Below are positions 26,798 to 35,679 of a stretch of DNA of 64,000 nt, piece after piece. Within the stretch, counting starts at the first letter, position 1, and each line of letters begins with the position of its first letter. The stretch comes from AWTP1-13 sp963820375. GTDB lineage: Bacteria; Pseudomonadota; Alphaproteobacteria; Rhizobiales; Hyphomicrobiaceae. Position numbers and translations under genes: made by a program. The notes beneath the pieces were generated by a model that searched no databases, was not told the DNA's origin, and saw only the letters and a list, made by a program, of their open reading frames with translations. The stretch lies in assembly GCA_963820375.1 (NCBI GenBank), contig CAWFZX010000037.1:149321-213320 (forward strand). The letters run 5' to 3'.

Positions 26798-27877
26798 TTA
26801 CAGCCGCTGAGCGATGAAGCGGGCAAGCGGCGGGCCGACGATCAGCACGATCACGAGGCGGGCCACCTGCAAGGCCATCACGAAGGACAGGTCGGCGTTG
26901 CTGGCAGCGCCGATAATCGCCACCGAATCCATGCCGCCCGGACTGGTGGCGAGGTAGGCCGTGAGTGGATCGATGCCGGCGGCATTGACCAGAATGGCGG
27001 CAAGGCCAGCGCAGACGCCGATCATCAGCAGGATGGCGAGCGTGATCGGCAGCAGCGCGCGGGCGGCATGCTGGAGACTGTCGCGGGTGAAGCCCAGGCC
27101 GATACTCCAGCCCAGACATGCATAACTGATGGCCAGCAGCCAGTGCGGCAGCGCAAGCCTGAAGAGGCCCATGCCCTCCAGCACGGCGCCAAGTGCCATC
27201 GGTACGAGCAAGGCGCCGGCGGGGATGCGCAAGGCCAGGCCGATGGCGCCACCCGTGCCCGCGATGATCAGCGTGCCGGCGATATTTGCCCAGGGCATGA
27301 CGACAGCGCCGGCGGCCTCGGCCACGGCGGCGTTGGGGGCACCGACCCATAGGCGGGCAACCACGCAAGCCACCGCCGCCACCAGCACCACGCGCAGGTA
27401 CTGCATGAAGGCCACCAATCGCGCGTCTGCCCCGAACGCCCCTGCCAGGATCATCATCACGGAGGCGCCGCCCGGTGCGCAGCCCCAAACCGCCGTGCTG
27501 CCGGGCAACACCTTTGCCCGGCTCATGACCCAGCCGAGCATGCCGCTGGTGGCGATGATCACCAGCACCGCAGCGAGCAGCAGCGGCCAGTCCCTGAGGA
27601 AGGCATGCACGATATCGCTGGTGATGGAGCGGGCGATCAAACAGCCAACGATGGTCTGTGCGGCGAATACGGCAACGCGCGGCACGCCGATGCTGGCGCC
27701 ATTGCTGCCCAAAACGATGCCGGCGCTCATCGGCCCGAGCAGCAATGCTGCCGGCAAGCCGGCCGTTGCGAATAGCGCTGCAAGCAGCAGCGAGCCGGCG
27801 AGGAGAACGCTCCATTGCCAGGGAGACGAGACGTGCGCGAAGACAGCGGCAGAACGGGGCTTGGGTGGCGGCGTCAT
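26798..27877 (-). CDS. AbrB-family membrane protein (duplicated multi-span domain)
   Basis: A 359-residue integral membrane protein with about ten hydrophobic segments arranged as two homologous halves. Both carry the family phrases PAALLLGPMSAGIVLG near residue 42 and a second copy near 220, with GGASVMMILAGAFGADARL near 138 and LATSPGGMDSVAIIGAASNA near 313. Proteins of this family are often labelled AbrB-family regulator or ammonia monooxygenase, but they are transporters or channels of unknown substrate. It follows the flavin reductase gene on the same strand with 70 bp between. Confidence 0.88.
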   Translation of the reverse strand: MTPPPKPRSAAVFAHVSSPWQWSVLLAGSLLLAALFATAGLPAALLLGPMSAGIVLGSNGASIGVPRVAVFAAQTIVGCLIARSITSDIVHAFLRDWPLLLAAVLVIIATSGMLGWVMSRAKVLPGSTAVWGCAPGGASVMMILAGAFGADARLVAFMQYLRVVLVAAVACVVARLWVGAPNAAVAEAAGAVVMPWANIAGTLIIAGTGGAIGLALRIPAGALLVPMALGAVLEGMGLFRLALPHWLLAISYACLGWSIGLGFTRDSLQHAARALLPITLAILLMIGVCAGLAAILVNAAGIDPLTAYLATSPGGMDSVAIIGAASNADLSFVMALQVARLVIVLIVGPPLARFIAQRL

Positions 27878-27947
27878 GATCCGGTGAGCCGGTGGGTTCC
27901 CCGCTCGCGTCGTGCCGTCTTGCCTCGGCTGGAGGCAGCGAAGAGGA

Positions 27948-28598
27948 CTATTCTGCAGCCCGCATCTTGAGTTTCGCCATGGCCTCTTGGGCTGTTGGGC
28001 GGTCGATGGAAAAGACGTTCTCGGGGTTGACCACCCCGTATTCCATGTAGCCGAGACGGGCGATCGGACGCATGGCGCCGGTATCGACCAGGCCGTCTTT
28101 GATAAAGCGATCCTCGATATGAATGCCGACCACTTGCCCGAAGATGACCGAGTAGGTCGAAGGCTGGCCCGGCTCCAAGCCGGGCAGGTCGATGGTGCGC
28201 CAATGCTTGCACTCGAAGGCGGCCGGGCTCTCCTTCACCCGTGGCGGCTTGACCAGCCGGCTTGCGGCCGCTGTCAGATCTCCGATCGGAAACTCATCGA
28301 TGCCATGCGCCACCGGTGCCGACGTCATGTTCATGTTGAAGCGCAGATCGTAGGTGGCGAGCGAACATACGAACTCGCCCGTGTCCTCGATGTTGCTGAG
28401 CGAATCTTTGCGACCGGCCGAGCTAAACATGACGTAGGTCGGCCGCTCGCCGACCGCGTTGAAAAAGCTATACGGGGCAAGATTGCAAATGCCGGCCTTG
28501 CTGACGGTTGAGATCCAGCCGATTGGTCGCGGCACGCACAGGGCCTTGAACGGATCGTGCTTCAGTCCATGCTTGTTGTCGCGGGTCTCGTAGAACAC
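27948..28598 (-). CDS. Flavin reductase-like (split-barrel FMN) protein
   Basis: A 216-residue flavin reductase/FMN-binding split-barrel protein. It shows CVPRPIGWISTVSKAGICN near residue 21, the FMN-binding segment, then LAPYSFFNAVGERPTYVMFS and KDSLSNIEDTGEFVCSLA. Relatives reduce FMN for two-component oxygenases, or act as oxidoreductases themselves. The start is a GTG at 28598 with an AGGAG site nine bases upstream. It lies 24 bp after a nitroreductase gene, so the two flavoproteins are probably expressed together. Confidence 0.88.
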   Translation of the reverse strand: MFYETRDNKHGLKHDPFKALCVPRPIGWISTVSKAGICNLAPYSFFNAVGERPTYVMFSSAGRKDSLSNIEDTGEFVCSLATYDLRFNMNMTSAPVAHGIDEFPIGDLTAAASRLVKPPRVKESPAAFECKHWRTIDLPGLEPGQPSTYSVIFGQVVGIHIEDRFIKDGLVDTGAMRPIARLGYMEYGVVNPENVFSIDRPTAQEAMAKLKMRAAE

Positions 28599-28622
28599 GT
28601 TTAGGATCTCCTGCGGGTTCGT

Positions 28623-29198
28623 TCAGCCGTTCCAGCGGCTGACGATCTGATCGAGTTCGGGGCGATCGCGGTCGGGCTGCTGTTCCTTGGCGGTGCCGAT
28701 GTAAATAAAGCCGGCAACGCGCTCATGGCGCGCCAGTCCCAAGGCTGCCTGCACGGTGCGGCTGTAGGAGTACCATTCCGTGATCCAGGAGGTACCGAAG
28801 CCCAGGGCGTTGGCGGCCAGACAAAGATTGAAGCAGGCGGCACCGCAGGAGAGCACTTGCTCCCATTCCGGCGCCGCCGCATTGGCGGTCACCCGAGAAA
28901 TGACCGCCACCACGGTCGGGGCACGCACCAGCCGTGTGCGCTCCATCTCCAGGCGTGCCGCCGACGGCGCTTCCCGTTCTTCCGCCTGCAGGGCCTTCAA
29001 GAGCACGCGACCGAAGTCGGCGCGGGCCTCACCCTCAAAAACGATGAAACGCCAGGGCACGAGCTTCTTGTGGTCGGGCACGCGGGCAGCGGCGGTCAGG
29101 ATGGTCTGGAGCTGTGCGGGGCTCGGACCGGGTTCGGTCATCATGACCGGCTTGACGGAGCGCCGTTTCAGGAGCAACTCGAGGGTGGTTTGGCTCAT
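28623..29198 (-). CDS. Nitroreductase-family FMN oxidoreductase (YdjA-like)
   Basis: A 191-residue nitroreductase-fold protein. It starts MSQTTLELLLKRRSVKPVMM (family R-R-S motif). ARVPDHKKLVPWRFIVFEGE follows near residue 40, and the C-terminal part has ANALGFGTSWITEWYSYS near 130. The short length and PDHKKLVPWRF phrase match YdjA-like members, which reduce nitroaromatics or other electron-poor compounds with NAD(P)H. It heads a minus-strand set with a flavin reductase and an AbrB-type membrane protein and is divergent from the VWA gene. Confidence 0.9.
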   Translation of the reverse strand: MSQTTLELLLKRRSVKPVMMTEPGPSPAQLQTILTAAARVPDHKKLVPWRFIVFEGEARADFGRVLLKALQAEEREAPSAARLEMERTRLVRAPTVVAVISRVTANAAAPEWEQVLSCGAACFNLCLAANALGFGTSWITEWYSYSRTVQAALGLARHERVAGFIYIGTAKEQQPDRDRPELDQIVSRWNG

Positions 29199-29318
29199 CC
29201 GGTCCGCTCTTGGGTGGGAAAGCAATGCGTTCTCGCTAAACCAACTTCTGCGCTAGTACAATGGGGATGCGGGCGCCGCCGGGCTGGCCGCTGGAAACGT
29301 CACAGGTGGGTGTTTAGC

Positions 29319-31337
29319 ATGCGCCGATGGGGTTGGGGTTTGGGGCCTTGGCGCATCGCCGTGGCCGTCCTCTGCGAGGCGGCTGCGACAGGGGTGCGGG
29401 CGCAGCCGGCCGAACCGGCGGCGATGACCCCTGCCCTGATGATTGTGTTTGACGGCTCGGGCTCCATGTGGGGTCCGATCGAGGGTACGCGACAAAGCAA
29501 GCTGGTGGTAGCCCGTGAAAGCATGCGGCGGGCGTTGACCAGGATTGCGCCGCAGACGCGGGTGGGCCTGACGAGCTTCGGCAATCGGCGCGGCGACTGC
29601 AGCGACGTGGAGGTGGTGCGCCGGGCCGAGCCCATCGACATGGAGCGCATCATGCTGCCCCTCGAGCGCCTTAATCCGCGCGGCCGGGGACCCTTGACGC
29701 TGGCCTTGCGCGAAGCCGCCAAGGCCCTGCCGAGCGACGGCTCCAGGCGCACGCTTGTGCTCATCCATGACGATGCGGACAACTGCCAGACAGATCTTTG
29801 TCCGCTGGCAACCGAACTGCGCGCCGCCGGCGTGAGGGCCCATGTCATCAGCCTCGGCCCCAAACCCGAGGATCTGGCGAAAATGACGTGCCTCCCCGAA
29901 ACCACCGGCGGACGCCTTTTTTATGCGCAAAATGCCGAACAGGTGGAGGCAGCGATCGAGGATGCGCTGCGCTTGGCGAGCAACAGCACAGGGCCGGCAA
30001 CCGAGATCTCGAAACTCCCTCCATCGTCAAGGAGCGCGCCGAGTGCTGCCCCATTCCCGGCTGGGAACGAGACCCGGCCCGGCCTGTACCTGCGCTCGCT
30101 GCTGGCCGAGGGCCATGAGCCGGTCGCCTGGCCCCTCGATTGGACAGTGACGCGCGCCGGCCAAGCCGGCCAGCCCGTGTTCGCGGCCCGGGCAGCCAAC
30201 CCCAGCGTCGCGCTCGCCCCGGGCCAATATCGGGTCGAGGCGCGCGACGGCGCCATGGCCGTCACGCAGGAGGTGGAGGTGGGCGACAAGGGTCCCACCG
30301 TCGCCGACATCGTGCTGAACGCGGGGACCCTGCGGGTGAGGGCACAATGGCAAAAGTCGGGCGCAGCGATTGGCGATGGTGTCATCAGCATCGCCGACGC
30401 GGGCCAGGCGACGCCGGGCGGCAAAAGCGAGGCGCGGGCGGGCGCGCTTCTGACATCGTTCCGGGGGAGCGAGACCACTGTCATGTTACCGGCCGGTCGC
30501 TATGTGGTGTTCGCTGAGGAAGGTCTTGTGCGCGCCCAGCGTTCGATCGTCGTGCCCGCCGGCAGTCGAGGTCGCGTGGATATGGCCCTCAATGGCGCCC
30601 GCCTACGGGTCACCGCGGTCATTCGCGACGGCCTGGGTGAACTCGATGCGCCCGTCTTCAGTATCGCCGAAGACGATCCCGACGCTCCCGGTGGGCGGCG
30701 CGAGATCGCCCAGTCGGCCGCCCGGGAAGCGGAGTTCGTGGTGCCGCCGGGCACCTATCATGTCAGCGTGCGCCAGGGCGGCCTTGAAGGCCGTGAGGTC
30801 CTGGCGGTTGGTCCCGGTGACGTGGTGCGCCGAACGCTCTCGCTCGCTGCCGGTAAACTTGTCCTCGAAAGCCGGCTGGCCGGCGCGCAGGTGCGGGCCG
30901 GCGGTTCGCTCACCTACCGCATCGAGCAGCTCGACAACCCAGAACCTCAGGTCGTCACCACCAGCCAGCCGGCGCCCGAGCTGCTGCTGGCCAGCGGCCG
31001 CTATCGTGTGGAGGCGCGCTATGCGGCCACGAATGCGCGCAGCGTGCGGGAGATCGAACTCAAAGCCGGCCAGACATTGGCGCTGAGCTTGGATTTTGCT
31101 GCAGCCAACGTGCGCCTGCGGCTGGCCGGCGGCGGAGCGCAGAGCGAGCCGTTCTGGACGATCCGCGAGGAGGGTGGGGCTGGGCGCACGGTGTGGGCGA
31201 CCGGCCAAGCCGAGCCGACGGCGACCTTGCAGGCGGGGCGCTACCTGGTGCAAGCGGAGACACAGGACAAGCACTATCGGCGGTTGGTCGAGCTCAGGGC
31301 CGGTGAAACGCGGCTGATCGAGCTGGGCAACGATTGA
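29319..31337 (+). CDS. Secreted VWA-domain protein with five tandem beta repeats
   Basis: A 672-residue exported protein. After a signal-like N-terminus (about 1-28) comes a von Willebrand A domain (about 38-225) with an intact metal site DGSGSM (Asp45, Ser47, Ser49), the Thr/Gly-rich GPLTLALREA near 125 and LVLIHDDADNC near 147. From about residue 270 to the end there are five related units. Each ends in a strand motif of the form G-x-Y-x-V followed by LRV-like strands, with the motifs near residues 299, 390, 476, 558 and 638. A second secreted protein with the same unit follows. This suggests an envelope or surface binding role; no specific function is known to me. Confidence 0.85.
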   Translation: MRRWGWGLGPWRIAVAVLCEAAATGVRAQPAEPAAMTPALMIVFDGSGSMWGPIEGTRQSKLVVARESMRRALTRIAPQTRVGLTSFGNRRGDCSDVEVVRRAEPIDMERIMLPLERLNPRGRGPLTLALREAAKALPSDGSRRTLVLIHDDADNCQTDLCPLATELRAAGVRAHVISLGPKPEDLAKMTCLPETTGGRLFYAQNAEQVEAAIEDALRLASNSTGPATEISKLPPSSRSAPSAAPFPAGNETRPGLYLRSLLAEGHEPVAWPLDWTVTRAGQAGQPVFAARAANPSVALAPGQYRVEARDGAMAVTQEVEVGDKGPTVADIVLNAGTLRVRAQWQKSGAAIGDGVISIADAGQATPGGKSEARAGALLTSFRGSETTVMLPAGRYVVFAEEGLVRAQRSIVVPAGSRGRVDMALNGARLRVTAVIRDGLGELDAPVFSIAEDDPDAPGGRREIAQSAAREAEFVVPPGTYHVSVRQGGLEGREVLAVGPGDVVRRTLSLAAGKLVLESRLAGAQVRAGGSLTYRIEQLDNPEPQVVTTSQPAPELLLASGRYRVEARYAATNARSVREIELKAGQTLALSLDFAAANVRLRLAGGGAQSEPFWTIREEGGAGRTVWATGQAEPTATLQAGRYLVQAETQDKHYRRLVELRAGETRLIELGND

Positions 31338-31464
31338 GCCGGTGGCCAAGCCACTGCCGGTGATCTGCCGCGGCGGATCGCTTCGGCGATCGCAGCGGCA
31401 GGGCGGCGCGCTAAAACGGGATTTTGCCATGCCCAGCAGCAAGATCGGACACAGGAGCCAAGGC

Positions 31465-32448
31465 ATGACGTCGGCGGCACGCTCACTTGTTGGGGCCATG
31501 CTGTGCCTGCTGCTTGCTGCGCCGGCCGCAGCGCAGCAGCCCGCCGCAGGCTGGCCCGTGCAGACGGGGCCGTCGTCGGCGGGTCGAGACGGCAATGCGC
31601 CGGCGGGCCATGTGCCCCCCAATACCACCATCGTGCCGCGCTCCTCGGCCGGCCCCAAACAAGCCGGCGCCGGCTCGGGGATCGGGCAGATATCCCTCAC
31701 CGCCCTCCTGACCGATGACGGACAAAACATCGACCAGGGCCTGGTGTGGCGCATTTACCGGGTCGGCCAAGGCCCGGAGAAGGCTGCCCTCGTTGCCCAG
31801 CATCGCGACGCCAGCCCCACCTTGCGGCTGGAGCCCGGGAGCTACATTGTCAACGTTGCCTTCGGCCGCGCGCATCTGACACGCAAGATCGTGGTGGCGG
31901 CTGAACATGCGGGTCAGGAACGACAGGAGCGCTTCGTGCTCAATGCCGGGGGCCTGCGCGTCACACCGGTGCTGGCCAACGGCGAGGCCATCAACGACAG
32001 GATCGTCAGCTACGACATTTTCTCGGATGAGCGCGACCAGTATGGCCAAAAGACCAAGGTCGTGAGCGCCATCAAAACCGGTGTGATCGTCAGGCTCAAC
32101 GCCGGCATCTACAGCATCCTTAGCACTTACGGTGATGCCAACGCGACGGCGCGCGCCGACGTGACGGTGGAGGCCGGCAAGCTGACGGAAGCGACGCTCA
32201 GCCATGCCGCTGCCAAGGTCACCTTCAAGCTGGTGATGCGCGCCGGCGGCGATGCCATGGCCGACACGCAGTGGAGTGTGACGACGCAGCGAGGCGAGCC
32301 GATTAAGGAAAGTGTGGGCGCCTTACCAACGCACGTTCTGGCGCCCGGGCGATATACGGTGCTTGCCAGACATGCCGGCCAGCAATTCAGGCGTGACTTT
32401 TCCGTGCGGGCCGGTGACGTGGCGCAAGTGGAAGTGGTGATGCCCTAG
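31465..32448 (+). CDS. Secreted protein built from the same beta repeats as the VWA protein
   Basis: A 327-residue protein with a clear signal peptide (MTSAARSLVGAMLCLLLAAP, Ala-x-Ala cleavage near residue 25) and a Pro/Gly-rich spacer. Three units then follow, whose G-x-Y-x-(V/I) motifs lie near residues 124, 212 and 293, spacing and pattern matching the VWA protein upstream. The ATG at 31465 was chosen for the AGGAG site and the signal peptide; earlier in-frame starts (31342, 31429) would hide it. It lies 127 bp after the VWA gene and is likely a partner or a diverged duplicate lacking the VWA domain. Confidence 0.8.
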   Translation: MTSAARSLVGAMLCLLLAAPAAAQQPAAGWPVQTGPSSAGRDGNAPAGHVPPNTTIVPRSSAGPKQAGAGSGIGQISLTALLTDDGQNIDQGLVWRIYRVGQGPEKAALVAQHRDASPTLRLEPGSYIVNVAFGRAHLTRKIVVAAEHAGQERQERFVLNAGGLRVTPVLANGEAINDRIVSYDIFSDERDQYGQKTKVVSAIKTGVIVRLNAGIYSILSTYGDANATARADVTVEAGKLTEATLSHAAAKVTFKLVMRAGGDAMADTQWSVTTQRGEPIKESVGALPTHVLAPGRYTVLARHAGQQFRRDFSVRAGDVAQVEVVMP

Positions 32449-32925
32449 CCTCCCCAGCGGTGGAAAAGTGCGGTGCGGCGGTGGGTAAACGGTGGATAGC
32501 CGGAATCGGCCTGTGGCACTATTTGCGCCGCCAAGCTGTTTTCGCGACCGGCGCGAAGAAGCCCGCGAGGTGGTGCGGGCCGGACATACCTGGCTGAATC
32601 CGTTAACAAAAAGAAACGAATCGCGTAGCGTCCGGCCAACAGGGGGCCGTGTGCAGGGTTCATGCGTTGTAAAATCGCGGGCCTTGGCGACTTGTGCATA
32701 ACGCGCCACCTCACTGGGTGGGCCTCATGTGCATAAATCTGCGAAGGTCTGCGGCGCCGCCAAGCATGTGAGTGCGTTGGCTGTACCAGTGGATGGTTCG
32801 GAGCAAAGGCAACTCGCCTTCTGCGCCCTGCCAAAGCCTGGCGGTTGATTCTTTCGGCTTCCTCATTCTGCGCTGTGCGCCTGGCTGGCCGATCCGCGGC
32901 GCAGCCAGCATGAAGGGGGCATCAA
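32449..32925. other. Non-coding interval of about 480 bases
   Basis: No frame on either strand in this interval has both a ribosome site and a recognisable protein pattern. It separates the repeat-protein gene from the membrane winged-helix gene and probably holds the promoter of the latter. No hairpin followed by a T tract was seen after 32448. Confidence 0.45.
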
Positions 32926-34164
32926 ATGATGCGACATGTTTTAGGGATCTTGGGGGTCGTAGCGGCCGGCATCTTGCTGGCGGTGTCTGCCGCCATGAAC
33001 TATCGGTTTGGGTTCTCTCTCGGCAAGACGGCCATCGACGGGCAAATCTACGGGCTGGCGTCGGCGGCGGCGGATTGCTTCAAGGCACTGGTCCCGTTCT
33101 TCTTCTTTGCTGCCCTGCGCAACAAAATGTGGTCACAGGCCCTGGCGGCAGCCCTGGTCTGGACCGTCGTCACCGGCTATTCCATGACCTCCGCGCTCGG
33201 CCATGCGGCGCTCAACCGCCTCGACACCAGTGGCAAGCGTGCCGTCGAAGCCGCCACCTACGCCGATTTGCGCGCCAACTCCAAACGCGCGCAGGAACAA
33301 CTGGGTTGGATTCCCCAGCATCGCCCGGCCGACACGGTGCAAAGTGATCTCAACGGTCTCAAGGGCCAGCGGGCCTGGACCAATACGGCCGGCTGCACCG
33401 ACGTGACGGGCCGGTCCAATCGCGACTTCTGTCAGCAGTTCCATAAACTCACCGCGGAGCTGGCCTCGGCGCAGGAAGCCCAGAAGCTTGAGACCCGCAT
33501 CGCCGAGATCGGTGGGCGGCTTGCCAAGACGGCGGGCGGGACGGCGCTGGCAGAAGCCGATCCACAGGCGAGCGTGCTCGCCAAGTTGTCGGGCCTCAAT
33601 GTCGAAATGGTGCAGACCGGGCTGACGCTGTTCGTGGCACTGCTGATTGAAATCGGCTCCGGCTTTGGCATGTATGTCGCCTTTGCGCATTGGCGCATCC
33701 ACGCCGAGCCGGTACCCCGGGCCCCGGCGCAAACGTTTGCCGCGGTCAGGCTGGCGGAAGCTCGGGTTGCCGACGGCGACGATACGGCGGCCGAGCCCGA
33801 GGCGCAGGCGCAGGAGCACGAGGAGCTGCCTCCGGCCCGCAGGCTTGGTGCCAACGACAACAAGGTCGGGGCCAAGCCATTGCTGCCCGACAGCGATGTC
33901 GAGCGCTACTACCGCGAGCGCATCGTTGCTTCGGGTGGATCGAGCCTGACCTCGCAGGACCTCTACGAGAGCTACTGCGGCTGGTGCGAGGAGCGGGACA
34001 AGGAGCCGTTTGCGATGCCCACCTTCAGCAGGGAGTTCAAGTCCTTCGGCATCCGCAAGGAGCGCATTGGCGGGCGGACGCGCTATTTCGACATTGCGCT
34101 GCGAACAACAGGGGCCCTGGAAAAGGAAAAGAAGCTGGCGGACAAACTGTCAAAAGCCGCCTAA
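32926..34164 (+). CDS. Membrane protein with C-terminal phage-primase-like winged helix
   Basis: A 412-residue protein. Hydrophobic segments lie at about 5-25, 40-65, 68-90 and 230-252. Between the last two is a soluble, Cys-containing helical region. After an acidic, disordered stretch (about 275-325) the C-terminal 85 residues read DLYESYCGWCEERDKEP, FSREFKSFGIRKERIGGRTR and YFDIAL. This is the pattern of the winged-helix domain at the end of P4-type phage primases and D5-like helicases. A membrane-tethered DNA-binding domain could regulate genes or anchor DNA. The ATG has a GGGGG site, and a strong terminator follows. The family name is not known to me. Confidence 0.75.
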   Translation: MMRHVLGILGVVAAGILLAVSAAMNYRFGFSLGKTAIDGQIYGLASAAADCFKALVPFFFFAALRNKMWSQALAAALVWTVVTGYSMTSALGHAALNRLDTSGKRAVEAATYADLRANSKRAQEQLGWIPQHRPADTVQSDLNGLKGQRAWTNTAGCTDVTGRSNRDFCQQFHKLTAELASAQEAQKLETRIAEIGGRLAKTAGGTALAEADPQASVLAKLSGLNVEMVQTGLTLFVALLIEIGSGFGMYVAFAHWRIHAEPVPRAPAQTFAAVRLAEARVADGDDTAAEPEAQAQEHEELPPARRLGANDNKVGAKPLLPDSDVERYYRERIVASGGSSLTSQDLYESYCGWCEERDKEPFAMPTFSREFKSFGIRKERIGGRTRYFDIALRTTGALEKEKKLADKLSKAA

Positions 34165-34184
34165 ACGGCGAAAAGCAAACCTTA

Positions 34185-34213
34185 AAAAAGGGCCGCGCGA
34201 GCGGCCCTTTTTA
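34185..34213 (+). terminator. Rho-independent terminator after the membrane winged-helix gene
   Basis: A perfect GC hairpin (GGGCCGC, four-base loop GCGA, GCGGCCC) preceded by a run of A and followed by TTTTT. It lies 20 bp beyond the stop codon at 34164. The A run on the other side could allow weak function on the minus strand too. Confidence 0.93.
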
Positions 34214-34434
34214 TTTGGGTGCCGAGCATGTTCGACAGCTTGCGGTGAGCGTCCTTCGGGCATGGGCAAAGGCATGGGCATGGACTTGGAGGTGAAAGTC
34301 CTGTGGTAGGCTGGTCACAGCGAGCCAGCCCATGCCGAGCGGAGGCGCTTTTTGCTGGCATGTTCCGCACGGCCCTTGCCTGACGCTCGCCGGCATCGCA
34401 ATGCTGTGCTCCCCGCCTCAAGGAGCACGCGCCA

Positions 34435-35574
34435 ATGCCACTCGACCCGCCAGCTGCGCTGGGCCAGCCTTTGGCTGATGTCGACACACCAGCCCTCCTC
34501 GTCGACCTCGATGCCTTCGAGGGCAACTTGCAGCGCATGGCGGATTTTGCCGGCAAGGCCGGTGTGCGCCTGCGCCCCCATGCCAAGACCCACAAGTCCC
34601 CGGAGGTGGCAAGGCGCCAGATCGCGCTCGGCGCCGTGGGCGTGTGCTGCCAGAAGGTGGCCGAGGCAGAAATCATGGTGGCGGGCGGCATCGACAATGT
34701 GCTCGTTTCCAATGAGGTCGCCGGCGCGCGCAAGCTGGCGCGGCTGGCCGCCTTGGCGCAGCGTGCCAAGATCGGCATCTGCGTCGACAATGCCGACAAC
34801 ATTGAAGAAATCGAGCGGGCGGCGGCCGGCGCCGGGGCGAGGATCGACATCATGGTGGAGATCGATGTCGGCGGCCGCCGCTGCGGCGTGGCGCCGGGCA
34901 CAGCCGCGGCCCGGTTGGCCGAACGCGTGGCGGCCGCGAGGCACCTGCGCTTTGCAGGCTTGCAGGCCTACTACGGGTCGGCCCAGCACGTGCGCGAGGC
35001 GACTGAACGGCGCGAGCTTATCGCCCGCGCCGTCGCCCATGTCGGCGATACGCTCGTTGCCCTCAAGGCCGTGGGGCTGGAAGCCAGCATCATTTCCGGC
35101 GCCGGTACCGGCACCTATGAGCACGAGGCGGCAAGTGGGGTCTACAACGAGCTGCAGGCCGGCTCCTACGTCTTCATGGATGCGGACTATGCCCGCAACA
35201 AGCGCGCCGACGGGGCGCCAATGACCGGTTTCGCACACGCGTTGTTCGTCTACGCCACCGTCATGAGCGCGCCGGCCCCTGAGCGACGCGTGCTCGATGC
35301 CGGGCTCAAGGCACTGGCGGTCGACAGCGGCATGCCCGTGCCCTGGCAGCTTCCAGGCGCGCTTTATGTGCGGCCCTCCGACGAGCACGGCAATCTCGAC
35401 GTCAGCGCCTGCAGCGCCCCACCGGCGCGGGGCGACAAGGTATTGTTGCTGCCCGGCCATTGTGACCCCACAGTCAATCTGCATGATTGGTACGTTGGCG
35501 TGCGCGGCCTGTCAGGTGCGCATCCGCGTGTCGAGCAGCTGTGGCCGGTTGCTGCCAGGGGCGCCCTGTTCTGA
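34435..35574 (+). CDS. DSD1/D-threonine aldolase-family PLP enzyme (alanine-racemase fold)
   Basis: A 379-residue fold-type III PLP enzyme. The N-terminus has DTPALLVDLDAFEGNLQRMA near residue 17 and RPHAKTHKSPEVARRQ near 47, whose first Lys is the PLP lysine. ISGAGTGTYEHEA near 220 binds the phosphate. The C-terminal metal site of this group is intact in LLPGHCDPTVNLHDWY near 340 (His and Cys/Asp ligands). Relatives include D-threonine aldolase, 3-hydroxy-D-aspartate aldolase and D-serine dehydratase, and the sequence alone does not decide among them. An AGGAG site precedes the ATG at 34435. Confidence 0.88.
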   Translation: MPLDPPAALGQPLADVDTPALLVDLDAFEGNLQRMADFAGKAGVRLRPHAKTHKSPEVARRQIALGAVGVCCQKVAEAEIMVAGGIDNVLVSNEVAGARKLARLAALAQRAKIGICVDNADNIEEIERAAAGAGARIDIMVEIDVGGRRCGVAPGTAAARLAERVAAARHLRFAGLQAYYGSAQHVREATERRELIARAVAHVGDTLVALKAVGLEASIISGAGTGTYEHEAASGVYNELQAGSYVFMDADYARNKRADGAPMTGFAHALFVYATVMSAPAPERRVLDAGLKALAVDSGMPVPWQLPGALYVRPSDEHGNLDVSACSAPPARGDKVLLLPGHCDPTVNLHDWYVGVRGLSGAHPRVEQLWPVAARGALF

Positions 35575-35679
35575 TCGCCCCGGCCTTGCCCCGCCCGGCC
35601 CGGACGTGCCCCGGCATTGTGGAACCGGGGACAAATCCCGATATCAGCGGTCAGTCAGGTCGAATTCGAGGAGGATGGC

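Noticed and set aside
32492..32701. 69-codon plus-strand frame in the gap before the membrane winged-helix gene
   Set aside because: No ribosome site; composition and translation are unremarkable.
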